The notes under the pieces: generated by a model | What the model saw: the letters and a program-made list of their open reading frames with translations, nothing else | What the model was told of the DNA's origin: nothing | Databases searched by the model: none | Position numbers and translations under genes: made by a program | Source: Gammaproteobacteria bacterium | GTDB lineage: Bacteria > Pseudomonadota > Gammaproteobacteria > HK1 | Assembly: GCA_022826505.1 (NCBI GenBank) | Contig: JAJDUQ010000036.1 | Coordinates: forward strand, 1-45,462 | DNA length: 45,462 nucleotides | Reading direction: 5' to 3' | In this document: positions 26,117 through 37,432 of the stretch, piece after piece | Layout: each line of letters begins with the position of its first letter | Position numbering within the stretch: the first letter of the stretch is position 1

Positions 26117-27280
26117 ATGTTCAACACCGGGATGAGCTTCGACCTCGGCGAGGAGATCGAGGCGCTCAGGGACACGGTCCACCGGTTCGCGCAGGCGAGG
26201 ATCGCGCCGCGAGCGAGCGAGATCGACGAGACCAACGAGTTCCCGCGCGATCTCTGGGAGGAACTCGGGGATCTCGGACTGCACGGAATCACCGTCGACG
26301 AGGCCTTCGGCGGCGCCGGCATGGGCTACCTCGCCCACGTCGTCGCAATGGAGGAGGTCAGCCGGGCATCGGCCTCGGTGGGGCTCTCCTACGGTGCCCA
26401 CTCGAACCTGTGCGTGAACCAGATTCGCCGCAACGGCGACGACGAGCAGCGCGAGCGTTACCTCCCGCGGCTCGTCTCCGGCGAGCACGTGGGCGCGCTC
26501 GCCATGAGCGAGTCGAGCGCCGGCTCCGACGTGGTTTCCATGAAGCTCCACGCGGAGAAGCGCAATGACCGGTACGTGCTGAACGGCACCAAGATGTGGA
26601 TCACCAACGGCCCCGACGCGGACGTGCTGGTGATCTACGCCAAGTCCGACCGGGAAGCCGGTCCGCGCGGCATCACCGCGTTCATCGTCGAACGCGAGTT
26701 CACGGGGTTCTCCACCGCCCGGAAGCTCGACAAGCTCGGCATGCGCGGGTCGGGCACCTGCGAGCTCGTCTTCGACGACTGCGAAGTCCCCTACGAGAAC
26801 GTGCTCGGCGAGGAGGGCCGGGGGGTGCGGGTGCTGATGTCCGGCCTCGACTACGAGCGGGTGGTGCTCGCGGGCGGTCCGCTCGGAATCATGGCCGCGT
26901 GCATGGACGTGGTCATGCCGTACGTGCACGAACGCCGGCAGTTCGACCAGCCGATCGGCGAGTTCCAGCTCGTGCAGGGCAAGGTCGCCGACATGTACAC
27001 CACCATGAACGCGTGCCGCGCCTACGTCTACTCGGTCGCCGCCGCCTGCGACCGCGGCGAGACCACCCGCAAGGACGCGGCGGGCTGCATCCTCTACGCG
27101 GCCGAAAAGGCGACCGCGGTCGCGCTCGACGCCATTCAGTTGCTGGGCGGAAACGGCTACATCAACGAGTATCCGACGGGCCGGCTGCTCCGCGACGCCA
27201 AGCTCTACGAGATCGGCGCCGGCACCTCGGAGATCCGGAGAATGCTGATCGGCCGGGAGCTTTTCGAAGAGACCGCCTGA
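26117..27280 (+). CDS. ivd: isovaleryl-CoA dehydrogenase
   Basis: A 387-aa flavoenzyme of leucine breakdown that oxidises isovaleryl-CoA to 3-methylcrotonyl-CoA, passing electrons to ETF. Acyl-CoA dehydrogenase signatures: [28 protein letters not shown] and the C-terminal [16 protein letters not shown]. The catalytic base E247 lies in [16 protein letters not shown], the position characteristic of isovaleryl-CoA dehydrogenases. Start ATG 26117 ([10 protein letters not shown]) is chosen by length match. It is first gene of the run with the NYN/PIN gene, mccB and mccA. Confidence 0.93.
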   Translation: MFNTGMSFDLGEEIEALRDTVHRFAQARIAPRASEIDETNEFPRDLWEELGDLGLHGITVDEAFGGAGMGYLAHVVAMEEVSRASASVGLSYGAHSNLCVNQIRRNGDDEQRERYLPRLVSGEHVGALAMSESSAGSDVVSMKLHAEKRNDRYVLNGTKMWITNGPDADVLVIYAKSDREAGPRGITAFIVEREFTGFSTARKLDKLGMRGSGTCELVFDDCEVPYENVLGEEGRGVRVLMSGLDYERVVLAGGPLGIMAACMDVVMPYVHERRQFDQPIGEFQLVQGKVADMYTTMNACRAYVYSVAAACDRGETTRKDAAGCILYAAEKATAVALDAIQLLGGNGYINEYPTGRLLRDAKLYEIGAGTSEIRRMLIGRELFEETA

Positions 27281-27320
27281 CGCACGGCAGCGCAGGAACA
27301 GGGACACACAGCCAGGGACA

Positions 27321-27923
27321 ATGAGAAAACACTACATACTGATTGACTACGAGAACGTGCAGACGAAGAGCCTGACGGTGCTCCAGGGCGCCCCGAACCA
27401 GGCGTTCCGGATCATGGTCTTCGTCGGTGCGAACCAGTCGAAGATTCCGATCGAGCTGGTTTCTTCGATGCAGAGCTTCGGAGAAAAGGCCGAGTACGTT
27501 CAGATCACCGGTAGCGGACGAAACGCCCTGGATTTTCACATCGCCTACTACCTCGGGGCGCTGACCGAGCGTGACCCGAAGGCGATTTTTCACGTCATCT
27601 CCAAGGACACCGGTTACGACCAGCTCATCAAGCACCTGAAGGCAATGCGCATCAACGTGGCGAGGCAGAAGGACCTCTTCGACATTCCCTGGCTGTCGTC
27701 GGACAACAAGAAACCAGTGGACGAACAGCTCACCGCAATCGTCGAGAACCTGTCCGCGCGCGGCAATTCAAGGCCCCGCAAGGTGAAGACGCTCAAGAAC
27801 TCCATCAACTCCCTGTTCGGCAACAAGCTCGAATCGGAACGGATCGACGGTCTCGTGAAGGACCTTCAGGACCGGAAGTACGTCGTCATCAAGCAGGAAA
27901 ACGTTACCTACCGGAACATGTAG
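27321..27923 (+). CDS. NYN/PIN-domain putative ribonuclease with C-terminal winged-helix-like segment
   Basis: A 200-aa protein opening with HYILIDYENVQ, the hallmark of NYN/PIN-like nucleases. Conserved acidic residues of the fold are visible: D9 and E11, N12, D71 (GRNALDFHIAYYLG), D96 and D100 (SKDTGYDQLI). A linker (about 125-155) leads to a C-terminal basic segment (160-200) resembling a small winged helix. An RNA-processing role is likely from the family. It lies 40 nt after ivd and 9 nt before mccB, so it is almost certainly co-transcribed with the leucine genes. That location is unusual and unexplained. Confidence 0.85.
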   Translation: MRKHYILIDYENVQTKSLTVLQGAPNQAFRIMVFVGANQSKIPIELVSSMQSFGEKAEYVQITGSGRNALDFHIAYYLGALTERDPKAIFHVISKDTGYDQLIKHLKAMRINVARQKDLFDIPWLSSDNKKPVDEQLTAIVENLSARGNSRPRKVKTLKNSINSLFGNKLESERIDGLVKDLQDRKYVVIKQENVTYRNM

Positions 27924-27932
27924 AAGGACGAG

Positions 27933-29539
27933 ATGACCGTTCTCGACTCCTCGCTCGCCATTCACTCCGATGCATTCCGGGCCAATCGGGAGCGGATGCG
28001 GCGCCTCGTCGAGGAAACGTCCGCAATCGCAGCGGAGATCATGCAAGGCGGGCCTGCGCACGCTCGCGCGCGGCACCTGGATCGCGGCAAGCTCCTGCCT
28101 CGCGAGCGGGTCTCCCGACTCCTCGACCCCGGCTCGCCGTTCCTCGAAATCGGACTTTTCGCCGCCCACGACATGTACGGCGGGGAGGTACCCTCGGCGG
28201 GACTCATTACCGGCATCGGCCGCATTGCCGGCGTCGAGTGCATGGTGGTGTGCAACGACGCCACGGTGAAGGGCGGAACGTACTTCCCGCTCACGGTAAA
28301 AAAGCAGCTCCGCGCCCAGGAGATCGCGGGACAGAATCGACTGCCGTGCGTGTACCTGGTCGATTCCGGCGGGGCGAACCTGCCGAATCAGGACGAGGTA
28401 TTCCCGGACCGGGAACACTTCGGGCGGATCTTCTACAACCAGGCGAACATGTCGGCGGCCGGAATCGCACAGGTCGCGGTGGTAATGGGGTCGTGCACCG
28501 CGGGCGGCGCCTACGTTCCGGCCATGAGCGACGAGAGCATCATCGTGCGCCGCCAGGGCACCATCTTCCTCGGTGGACCACCTCTGGTGAAGGCTGCAAC
28601 CGGAGAGGTGGTCTCGGCCGAAGAGCTCGGCGGCGCGGACCTGCACTCACGAGAGTCGGGGGTCACCGATCACTACGCGCTGGACGACCCTCATGCGCTC
28701 GACATCGCGCGTTGCGTCATTGGCAACGTCCACTGCGCGAAGGGAATCGAAGCACGCACGCAAGCGCCCGCCACGCCACGCTACGACCCCGAGGAAATCC
28801 TGGGAATCATCCCCCCCGACGTGCGCCAGCCCTGCGAGGTGCGCGAGGTCATCGCGCGCATCGTCGACGATTCGCGGCTCGACGAATTCAAGAAGGTCTA
28901 CGGCACCACCCTCGTCTGCGGCTTCGCTCATGTCGAAGGGATGCCGATCGGCGTCGTCGCCAACAACGGCATCCTGTTCTCCGAATCGGCCCAGAAGGGC
29001 GCCCACTTCATCGAGCTCTGCGCGCAGCGAAAGATTCCGCTCGTGTTCCTGCAGAACATCACCGGCTTCATGGTGGGCCGCAAGTACGAGGCCGGCGGTA
29101 TCGCCAAGGACGGCGCGAAGCTCGTCACCGCGGTGGCGACGGCCCGGGTGCCGAAGCTGACGATGATCATCGGCGGCTCGTTCGGAGCCGGCAACTACGG
29201 CATGTGCGGCCGGGCCTACTCGCCTCGGTTCCTGTGGATGTGGCCGAACGCGCGCATCTCGGTGATGGGTGGCGAGCAGGCGGCGGGCGTGCTCGCCACC
29301 GTCCGGCGCGACGGCATCGAGCGCCGAGGCGGGACCTGGACGAGCGAGGAGGAGGCGGAGTTCAGACGACCCATCGCCGAACGGTTCGAGCACGAAGGAC
29401 ATCCGCTTTACGCAAGCGCCCGGTTGTGGGACGACGGCATCGTCCATCCGGCCCGCAGCCGCGAGGTGCTCGCCCTCTCGCTCTCCGCCGCGCTGAACGC
29501 GCCAATCGAGGAAACGCGCTTCGGCGTGTTCCGCATGTG

Positions 29540-29540
<1 letters not shown>
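27933..29540 (+). CDS. mccB: methylcrotonoyl-CoA carboxylase, beta (carboxyltransferase) subunit
   Basis: A 535-aa carboxyltransferase moving CO2 from biotin to 3-methylcrotonyl-CoA in leucine catabolism. Two crotonase-fold halves are seen, with [36 protein letters not shown] and, in the second half, ENG-equivalent [36 protein letters not shown]. Length matches MccB/LiuB. ATG 27933 has AAGGACGAG just upstream, within 9 nt of the previous stop. Its stop TGA shares one base with the mccA ATG (TGATG). Confidence 0.95.
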
Positions 29541-31609
<2,069 letters not shown>

Positions 31610-31692
31610 TCTCCGACGAATTCGAAGGATGCGCCGGCGGCAGCGATGCGGGATTTGAAGTCCGGAGTCGCCAACCGCTCGCGCCTTCGGCG

Positions 31693-31698
31693 TACAAT
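31693..31698 (+). promoter_or_regulatory. possible -10 element upstream of the coiled-coil membrane protein
   Basis: TACAAT, one base from the TATAAT consensus, lies about 58 nt before ATG 31757 in otherwise GC-rich sequence. No good -35 hexamer is found at the right distance. Confidence 0.3.
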
Positions 31699-31756
31699 GC
31701 CCGCGACTTTCAGCGCTGTCCCGGACACCATTTCGGTGGTGATCTTCGAGTCGAGA

Positions 31757-32086
31757 ATGCACATCGAGCCAGGAACCGTGAAGACGTTCGAGCTGCTGAG
31801 CATCATCGGATCGATTGCCGCGGTCGGCGTCGCACTCGCCGCCATCGTGATTGGCAGCAACGCGAATCTGCGCACGGAGATGCACGGTCTTCGCACGGAG
31901 ATGCGCGCCGACATTCGTGCCGTGGAGAGCCGCCTCTCTGCAGTCGAAAACGGCCTGTCGGCGGTCGAGCAGCGTCAGGCGAGGACGGAGGGTCTCGTCG
32001 AAGGACTGCGCGACGCCGTCACCGCCCGCACTCTCCAGGACCCGCCCGCGCAGGGGAAGCCTGCCTCGGCCCGGGAGCCGGCCTGA
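31757..32086 (+). CDS. small membrane-anchored coiled-coil protein
   Basis: A 109-aa protein. Residues about 10-32 (ELLSIIGSIAAVGVALAAIV) form one membrane segment. The following region (about 38-90) has heptad-like repeats such as LRTEMHGLRTEMRADIRAVE and RLSAVENGLSAVEQRQ, predicting a coiled coil outside or beneath the membrane. Start ATG 31757 is preferred over the frame's 31646. Proteins with this layout are common, short and uncharacterised; oligomerisation is likely, and function is unknown. Confidence 0.65.
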   Translation: MHIEPGTVKTFELLSIIGSIAAVGVALAAIVIGSNANLRTEMHGLRTEMRADIRAVESRLSAVENGLSAVEQRQARTEGLVEGLRDAVTARTLQDPPAQGKPASAREPA

Positions 32087-32095
32087 CCCGGATCG

Positions 32096-32740
32096 TCAGC
32101 GGCAGAACGGCCAGAACTGGTACCAGGCGTCGCAGCGGAAGCGCTCTTCGCAGTGCGTGAGCTGCGACTTGTACGTGCTGGCGGTCTCGCGGACCCGCTT
32201 CGCGGCACGTTGTACCTCGGGCTTCTTCTTCCACGTGCCGCGCCGATAGCCGCCTCGCCCCTCGTGGTAGGCGAGGTACAGCCGGTACGCATCGCCGCGC
32301 TCGATGCCGAGCTCGCGCCAGGTCTTGTAGTTGTACCAGCCGATGAAGTCGAGCGCGTCCTCCATGTCCGATCGGCTTCGGAACAGGCGGCCCCGCTCCT
32401 CCTGGTACTCGCCCCACACCGGGTCCTGAGCCTGGGCGTAGCCCTTGGCCGATGACGCTCTTCCGAGCGGAATGAACAGGAACCACTCGTATGGCGGCTT
32501 CGCCCTGGCCCGATAGCTCGATTCGTGGCGTACGAACGCCATCTGGACGTGCACCGGCGTACCCCACGCCTCGGCGGAATCACTGGCGTAGTCGTACCAG
32601 TCGGGGTACTGCTCGAACACCTCGCACACATCGGCCTGCCGCCTGGGCGGGGAGGATGCGCACCCGGCCACCAGCGCGACCAGGGTAGCGAGCAGAATCG
32701 TTCTCGCGAACGGGCCGCCATTGCGCCTCGTGATGTTCAT
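32096..32740 (-). CDS. lytic transglycosylase-like lipoprotein
   Basis: A 214-aa exported lipoprotein. The N-terminal signal ends in a lipobox LVAGC with lipidation at C27. The mature part resembles SLT-type lysozyme-fold proteins: FVRHESSYRARAKPP carries the candidate catalytic Glu (E73), followed by AKGYAQAQDPVWGEYQ and YLAYHEGRGGYRRG, which match the substrate-groove motifs. Expected role is peptidoglycan cleavage at the outer-membrane inner face. It is convergent with the coiled-coil gene, the stops being only 9 nt apart. Confidence 0.85.
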   Translation of the reverse strand: MNITRRNGGPFARTILLATLVALVAGCASSPPRRQADVCEVFEQYPDWYDYASDSAEAWGTPVHVQMAFVRHESSYRARAKPPYEWFLFIPLGRASSAKGYAQAQDPVWGEYQEERGRLFRSRSDMEDALDFIGWYNYKTWRELGIERGDAYRLYLAYHEGRGGYRRGTWKKKPEVQRAAKRVRETASTYKSQLTHCEERFRCDAWYQFWPFCR

Positions 32741-32972
32741 CGGTGAACCACGGCGTGATGCCTGATGAACTTCGACGCGCCTTCCGGATGCAAGTGCGGG
32801 ATCGCGCGCAAACGTGGACAGGACGCCATACCGTCGATGCCTCCCTGCGGAGCCGGAACGAAACCACCCGACGCGAGACCGCCACTGTGCCGAATCGGCA
32901 TCGCGCCGGCGATTCGGCTATTCTTGCGCCCCGCCGACAGACGAGTCCAGCCGGAACGCCGGCAAGGTCGAA

Positions 32973-33533
32973 GTGAAACCAACCGAACAGATGGGCGCGG
33001 CCGAGGAACGGGGAGAACCGAAAGCCGGGGCGACCTGGCCGGACGAGATCTACCGGGTGTTGCGCGAGTTCGACGTCATCCAGTTCGCCTACGTCCCCGA
33101 CGCCGGGCACAAGGCACTCATCGATCGCTCGCTGGACGACCCGGAAGTCCACTCCGTCGCGCTCACCACCGAGGAGGAAGGCATCGGCCTGCTCGCCGGC
33201 GCCCACCTCGGCGGCGGACGCGGAGTACTGCTCATGCAGTCGAGCGGCGTCGGCAACTGCATCAACTTCCTCTCCCTGGTCCGGGGCGGGCAGTTCCCGT
33301 TCCTCATGCTGGTGAGCATGCGCGGCGACTTCGGCGAGGGGAATCCGTGGCAGATGCCGATGGGCCGGGCGGTGGAACCGGTGCTCGAGGCGATGGGCGT
33401 GATGTGCATCCGCGTCGAGGAGGCAAACGAGGCGGCCGACACCGTCCGTGCCGCCGCGACCATGGTGTACAAGGCGGGACAGGCAGTCGCGGTCCTGCTC
33501 ACCCAGAAGCTCATCGGCGCCAAGCCGTTCTGA
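32973..33533 (+). CDS. ThDP-dependent decarboxylase, alpha (PYR-domain) subunit, sulfopyruvate/phosphonopyruvate decarboxylase-like
   Basis: A 186-aa protein equal to the PYR half of ThDP enzymes. The catalytic Glu lies in ALTTEEEGIGLLAGAHLGG, and LMQSSGVGNCINFLSL is the typical PYR-domain core. In sulfopyruvate decarboxylase (ComDE) the PYR and PP halves are separate subunits as here. GTG 32973 behind AAGG is chosen; ATG 32991 is the alternative. The matching PP subunit follows after 80 nt. The substrate may be sulfopyruvate, phosphonopyruvate or another 2-oxo acid. Confidence 0.82.
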   Translation: MKPTEQMGAAEERGEPKAGATWPDEIYRVLREFDVIQFAYVPDAGHKALIDRSLDDPEVHSVALTTEEEGIGLLAGAHLGGGRGVLLMQSSGVGNCINFLSLVRGGQFPFLMLVSMRGDFGEGNPWQMPMGRAVEPVLEAMGVMCIRVEEANEAADTVRAAATMVYKAGQAVAVLLTQKLIGAKPF

Positions 33534-33613
33534 ACGAATCGCCGCATGACCCGCCCATCTCCCTGCGGCCGTGAATCGCGCCGCGCAACCCGACAGCCGA
33601 GCGCGTCGACGCC

Positions 33614-34219
33614 ATGAACTCTACCGTCCCTCCGCCCGACTTCCTCCTCGACCGCAACGAAGCCGTACCGCAACTGGTCGGACGCCACGAGGACTTCCTG
33701 ATCGTGGCCGGCCTCGCCGGAACCGCCCGCGACCTCACCTTCCTCAGTCAGGACGCACCGCACGTATTCGCGCTTGCCGGGGCCATGGGCTCGGCCGCGT
33801 CGATGGGGCTCGGGCTGGCCCTCGCCCGTCCGGAGCGCCGCGTGCTGGTGGTGACCGGCGACGGCGAACTCCTCATGAACGTGGGGACGCTCGCCACCGT
33901 GGCGGTCATGAATCCGCCCAATCTCGCCATCGTCTGCGTGGACAACGGCCGCTACGGCGAGACCGGCTGGCAGCAGAGCCACACCAGCCTGGGCGTGGAT
34001 CTCGAGCAGATGGCCCTCGGAGCGGGAATTCGCACCACCCGATGCATCACCCGCCCCGACGAGATCGCCGAGGCGTCCCGGCTGATTCGCGAGGGCAACG
34101 GCACCTCGTTCGTGCTGATGCGGGTCAAGCCGACCGAATCGCCGCCACACAAGCGGGACCTCGACCCCACCAGCGAACGCCTTCGATTCCGAGCCGCGTT
34201 GCACGACTCGACCGCCTGA
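33614..34219 (+). CDS. ThDP-dependent decarboxylase, beta (PP-domain) subunit
   Basis: A 201-aa protein equal to the PP half of ThDP enzymes. It carries the cofactor-binding motif GDGELLMN (82-89) with the downstream Asn near NLAIVCVDNGRYGETG. ALAGAMGSAASMGLGLALA precedes it as in sulfopyruvate and phosphonopyruvate decarboxylases. With the preceding alpha subunit it should form the complete active site at the subunit interface. It is convergent with a cysteine dioxygenase gene, hinting at a C2/C3 sulfonate substrate; this is inference. Confidence 0.85.
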   Translation: MNSTVPPPDFLLDRNEAVPQLVGRHEDFLIVAGLAGTARDLTFLSQDAPHVFALAGAMGSAASMGLGLALARPERRVLVVTGDGELLMNVGTLATVAVMNPPNLAIVCVDNGRYGETGWQQSHTSLGVDLEQMALGAGIRTTRCITRPDEIAEASRLIREGNGTSFVLMRVKPTESPPHKRDLDPTSERLRFRAALHDSTA

Positions 34220-34238
34220 ACGCCGCCCGAACCTTCGG

Positions 34239-34796
34239 TCACACCTGCGGAGCGCGCTGCGCCATCGACGCTGCTTGCGCGAACGCCTCGTAGACCGAGG
34301 GTTCGTAGACGTGCTCGTCGAGCGTCTCCGGGTCCCACATTCGCCGGGGCAATTCCAGGATGTCGCCGCCGTAGACGTGCAGGCCGAGGGCCGGCTCGTC
34401 GCCCACGCATTCCGCCACGTGCGCGGTGTCGGCCCGCATCGGAAGGATTGCGCCGCGCTCCAGAATCACCTCGCTCGCGGTGCGCAGCCCCTCCTCTGCA
34501 CGGCGGTACAGCGTGTTCTTCTCCTGTCCGGAGAGCACCAGGATCACCGCCCAGGTCCCATGGTCGTGCGGCGGGGTCCGCCGCCCGCACGGAAAGCACA
34601 CCTTGAGCATGGTGAGATCGGGAGAGCGGTAGAACACCTGCCTCGCGTTGCCCCCGACCCCGGGGATGAATTCGAGCGCCCGGTCCAGCGCGCCCAGATC
34701 GCCGCGCAGATCCTCCATCACCTCCCGAACCGCATCCATCGAATCGTTTCCCCGCGCCGCCGCCGCACAGCGTGCGACCAGTTCGTGCACCTGCAT
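34239..34796 (-). CDS. cysteine dioxygenase family (thiol dioxygenase) protein
   Basis: A 185-aa cupin expected to oxidise a thiol such as cysteine (to cysteine sulfinate) or 3-mercaptopropionate with O2 and Fe(II). Iron ligands are H77 and H79 in RRTPPHDHGTWAVILVLSG and H126 in ADTAHVAE; H140 and Y142 follow in LGLHVYGGD. Length fits the family. ATG 34796 with a strong GGGAGG upstream is preferred to the frame start at 34883. It faces the ThDP decarboxylase genes. Confidence 0.85.
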   Translation of the reverse strand: MQVHELVARCAAAARGNDSMDAVREVMEDLRGDLGALDRALEFIPGVGGNARQVFYRSPDLTMLKVCFPCGRRTPPHDHGTWAVILVLSGQEKNTLYRRAEEGLRTASEVILERGAILPMRADTAHVAECVGDEPALGLHVYGGDILELPRRMWDPETLDEHVYEPSVYEAFAQAASMAQRAPQV

Positions 34797-34904
34797 GGGC
34801 CCTGCCCTCCCTGGATTGACGGACTTCCAGTTTAGGGAGCACGGCTGACGACCGCCACGTTTGCGCAGTCGTCGTCCGGACACCGGGACATGCCATCGAA
34901 ACCC

Positions 34905-34932
34905 TTGAAGCGTGGCGAAAGGCGGCTACAGT
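34905..34932 (+). promoter_or_regulatory. possible sigma-70 promoter for the acyl-CoA dehydrogenase
   Basis: CTTGAA (34905-34910), 16-bp spacer, TACAGT (34927-34932). Transcription would begin near 34939, leaving a short leader with AGGGGA before ATG 34962. Both hexamers are two bases from consensus. Confidence 0.4.
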
Positions 34933-34961
34933 GACGGATGCGCCGTACAGGGGACGACCGC

Positions 34962-36170
34962 ATGATGTTCGAAACGACCAAACGCGCCCGCGACACTCAC
35001 GCACACGTGAGCCGCTTCATGGACGAGCACGTCTTTCCCAACGAAGTGCTCGCGGCACGTCAGATCGCCGAGGGCGACCGGTGGCAGCCGGTTCCGATCA
35101 TCGAATCGCTGAAGGCGAAGGCGAAGGCGCAGGGGCTGTGGAACCTCTTCCTGCCCGAGAGCGAGTACGGCGCCGGGCTCACCAACCTGGAATACGCCCC
35201 CCTGTGCGAGCTGATGGGCCGCTCCGCGATCGGCGCGGAGCCGTTCAACTGCTCGGCGCCGGACACCGGCAACATGGAGACGCTGGTGCGCTACGCGAGC
35301 GAGGAGATCAAGCGCGAGTGGCTCGTGCCGCTGCTCGAGGGCGAGATCCGATCCTCGTTCTGCATGACCGAGCCGGACGTGGCGTCGTCCGACGCGACCA
35401 ACATCCGCTCGCGTATCGAGCGCGACGGAGACCACTACATCCTGAACGGGCGCAAGTGGTGGTCTTCCGGGGCCGGCGACCCGCGCTGCGAAGTCTTCAT
35501 CTTCATGGGCAAGACCGACCCGGATGCCCCCAGGCACCGGCAGCAGTCGATGATCGTGGTACCCCGCCATACCCCCGGGGTGACGATCGAGCGCACCCTG
35601 TCGGTCTACGGCTACGACCATGCCCCGCACGGTCACGCGGAAATTCTCTTCGAGAACGTGCGGGTGCCCGCCAAGAACCTGTTGCTCGGGGAAGGCCGTG
35701 GATTCGAGATCGCGCAGGGCCGACTGGGGCCCGGCCGCATTCATCACTGCATGCGGTCGATCGGGGCGGCCGAGCGTGCCCTGTCGCTGATGTGCGAACG
35801 GGTGCACGCGCGCGAAGCCTTCGGCCGGCGGCTGTCGGAGATGGGGTCGATCCGCCACGACATTGCGCGCTCGCGCATCGAGATCGACCAGGCCCGGCTC
35901 ATGGTGCTGAACGCCGCGCACATGATGGACACGGTCGGGAACAAGGCGGCGCGCAACGAGATCGCCATGATCAAGGTCATCGCGCCCTCCATGGCGCTGC
36001 GGGTGATCGACCACGCGGTGCAGGCCCACGGCGCGATGGGGGTCTCGGGAGATACCGTCCTCGCAGGACTGTGGGCGCACGAACGCACCCTGCGCCTCGC
36101 CGACGGCCCCGACGAGGTGCACCTCGAAGCCGTCGCGCGGCGCGAGCTCAAGCCGTACTCGAACGAGTGA
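34962..36170 (+). CDS. acyl-CoA dehydrogenase (ACAD10/11-like)
   Basis: A 402-aa flavoenzyme oxidising an acyl-CoA thioester. Signatures: [33 protein letters not shown] and the C-terminal [16 protein letters not shown]. The [11 protein letters not shown] stretch and [19 protein letters not shown] are typical of the ACAD10/11 branch rather than of short-chain or isovaleryl enzymes. ATG 34962 sits 7 nt after AGGGGA; an in-frame ATG at 34938 lacks a ribosome site. It is followed by a Rieske oxygenase gene, and the acyl substrate is unknown. Confidence 0.9.
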   Translation: MMFETTKRARDTHAHVSRFMDEHVFPNEVLAARQIAEGDRWQPVPIIESLKAKAKAQGLWNLFLPESEYGAGLTNLEYAPLCELMGRSAIGAEPFNCSAPDTGNMETLVRYASEEIKREWLVPLLEGEIRSSFCMTEPDVASSDATNIRSRIERDGDHYILNGRKWWSSGAGDPRCEVFIFMGKTDPDAPRHRQQSMIVVPRHTPGVTIERTLSVYGYDHAPHGHAEILFENVRVPAKNLLLGEGRGFEIAQGRLGPGRIHHCMRSIGAAERALSLMCERVHAREAFGRRLSEMGSIRHDIARSRIEIDQARLMVLNAAHMMDTVGNKAARNEIAMIKVIAPSMALRVIDHAVQAHGAMGVSGDTVLAGLWAHERTLRLADGPDEVHLEAVARRELKPYSNE

Positions 36171-36231
36171 GCGCCGGACTGCGCCCCGTGCCCGCACGGG
36201 GAGGTCCCGCCTTGCGCATGCGACACTCCAC

Positions 36232-37380
36232 GTGAACGACCGAGAGAAATTGCTCGCGGTCCCCTGCCGCCCCGACTTCGATCGCATCGGATCCTCCATC
36301 GAAGCGGCGCGCTGCCTGCCGGCGGAGGCGTACACGGCCGAGCGGTACCTCGAGATCGAACGCCGAACGCTGTTCTCGAACCGCTGGATCTGCGTCGGGC
36401 TCGTGGACGACGTCCCCGAGCCCGGCGACGCGACGCCTCTGGAGGTTGCGGGCAAGAGCGTCATCATGACTCGCGACCGCGCGGGCGCCGTCCACGTGTT
36501 CCACAACTATTGCCGGCACCGGGGTCTGAAGATCCTTGCCGAGCCTGTACGCGGGCGCTCGCGCTTCACCTGCCCTTACCACGCCTGGACCTACGCGCTC
36601 GACGGCAGGCTCGTGCGCGCACCTCACTTCGACGGCCCGGGCCGTCACCGCGCCAGGCCGGTCGACGGGCTTGCGCGGGTGCGCAGCACGGTGTGGCACC
36701 GCCTCGTGTTCGTGAACCTCTCGGGCCACGCTCCGGAGTTCGCCGACTGGATCGCCCCGCTGGAGCGCCGATGGGCGCGCTACGACCTGAGCACCCTGCG
36801 CCACGCCGAGAGCCGCTCCTGCGACATCGCGGCGAACTGGAAGCTCGCGGTGGAGAACTTCATCGACTACTACCACCTGCCGTACGTCCACAAGGGGCTG
36901 AACAGCTACTCGGCGATGGAGGACCACTACCCGATTCGGGAAGGCGACACCTTCTTCGGCCAGGGAAACGCAAGCTACGCCCCGAGCGACGAGGCGGCCG
37001 GCGGGCTTCCGTCCTTTCCGGGACTCGACCGCGCCGAGCGCTCGATCACCGAGGCCATCTGCCTCTTCCCCAACCTGCTCGTCACCCTCTTCGACGACAA
37101 CCTGCGGATCATCCTGGTCGAGCCGGACGGCGCAGGTGGCTGCCGCGAGCGGATCGAGGTCTTCGTCGCAGGAGACGAGGCGATGGCGCCGGAGCTCGCC
37201 CCGGTGCGCCATGCGCTGGTGGAGCGGTTTCAGTCCTTCAACGTCGAGGACATCGCGATCGTGGAAGGGCTGCAGGACGCATTCGCCACCACCGCGTTCG
37301 ACGGCGGGCGCCTCTCACCCGCTTTCGACGCGAACATCCATCACTTCCACCGGTTGGTTGCCGCACAAACCCGCGCCTGA
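36232..37380 (+). CDS. Rieske non-haem iron oxygenase, alpha subunit
   Basis: A 382-aa oxygenase. The Rieske cluster ligands are NYCRHRGLKI (C-x-H) and CPYHAW (C-x2-H). The catalytic domain has NWKLAVENFIDYYHLPYVH with both iron histidines and an Asp as bridging acid, unlike the Glu of the Rieske protein at 18.9-20.0 kb. Start GTG 36232 has no clear ribosome site, so coupling with the upstream gene 61 nt away is possible. The substrate could be a quaternary amine or aromatic acid. No ferredoxin/reductase partner is nearby. Confidence 0.88.
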   Translation: MNDREKLLAVPCRPDFDRIGSSIEAARCLPAEAYTAERYLEIERRTLFSNRWICVGLVDDVPEPGDATPLEVAGKSVIMTRDRAGAVHVFHNYCRHRGLKILAEPVRGRSRFTCPYHAWTYALDGRLVRAPHFDGPGRHRARPVDGLARVRSTVWHRLVFVNLSGHAPEFADWIAPLERRWARYDLSTLRHAESRSCDIAANWKLAVENFIDYYHLPYVHKGLNSYSAMEDHYPIREGDTFFGQGNASYAPSDEAAGGLPSFPGLDRAERSITEAICLFPNLLVTLFDDNLRIILVEPDGAGGCRERIEVFVAGDEAMAPELAPVRHALVERFQSFNVEDIAIVEGLQDAFATTAFDGGRLSPAFDANIHHFHRLVAAQTRA

Positions 37381-37432
37381 CCCGCAATCCGCACCGGGTC
37401 GAGGCCGCAGGCGCGCATCGAGCGCCGGGCCT

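Noticed and set aside
25019..27307. 762-codon minus-strand frame across betC and ivd
   Set aside because: It is an out-of-frame or antisense shadow of two well-identified genes, with no start signal or domain.
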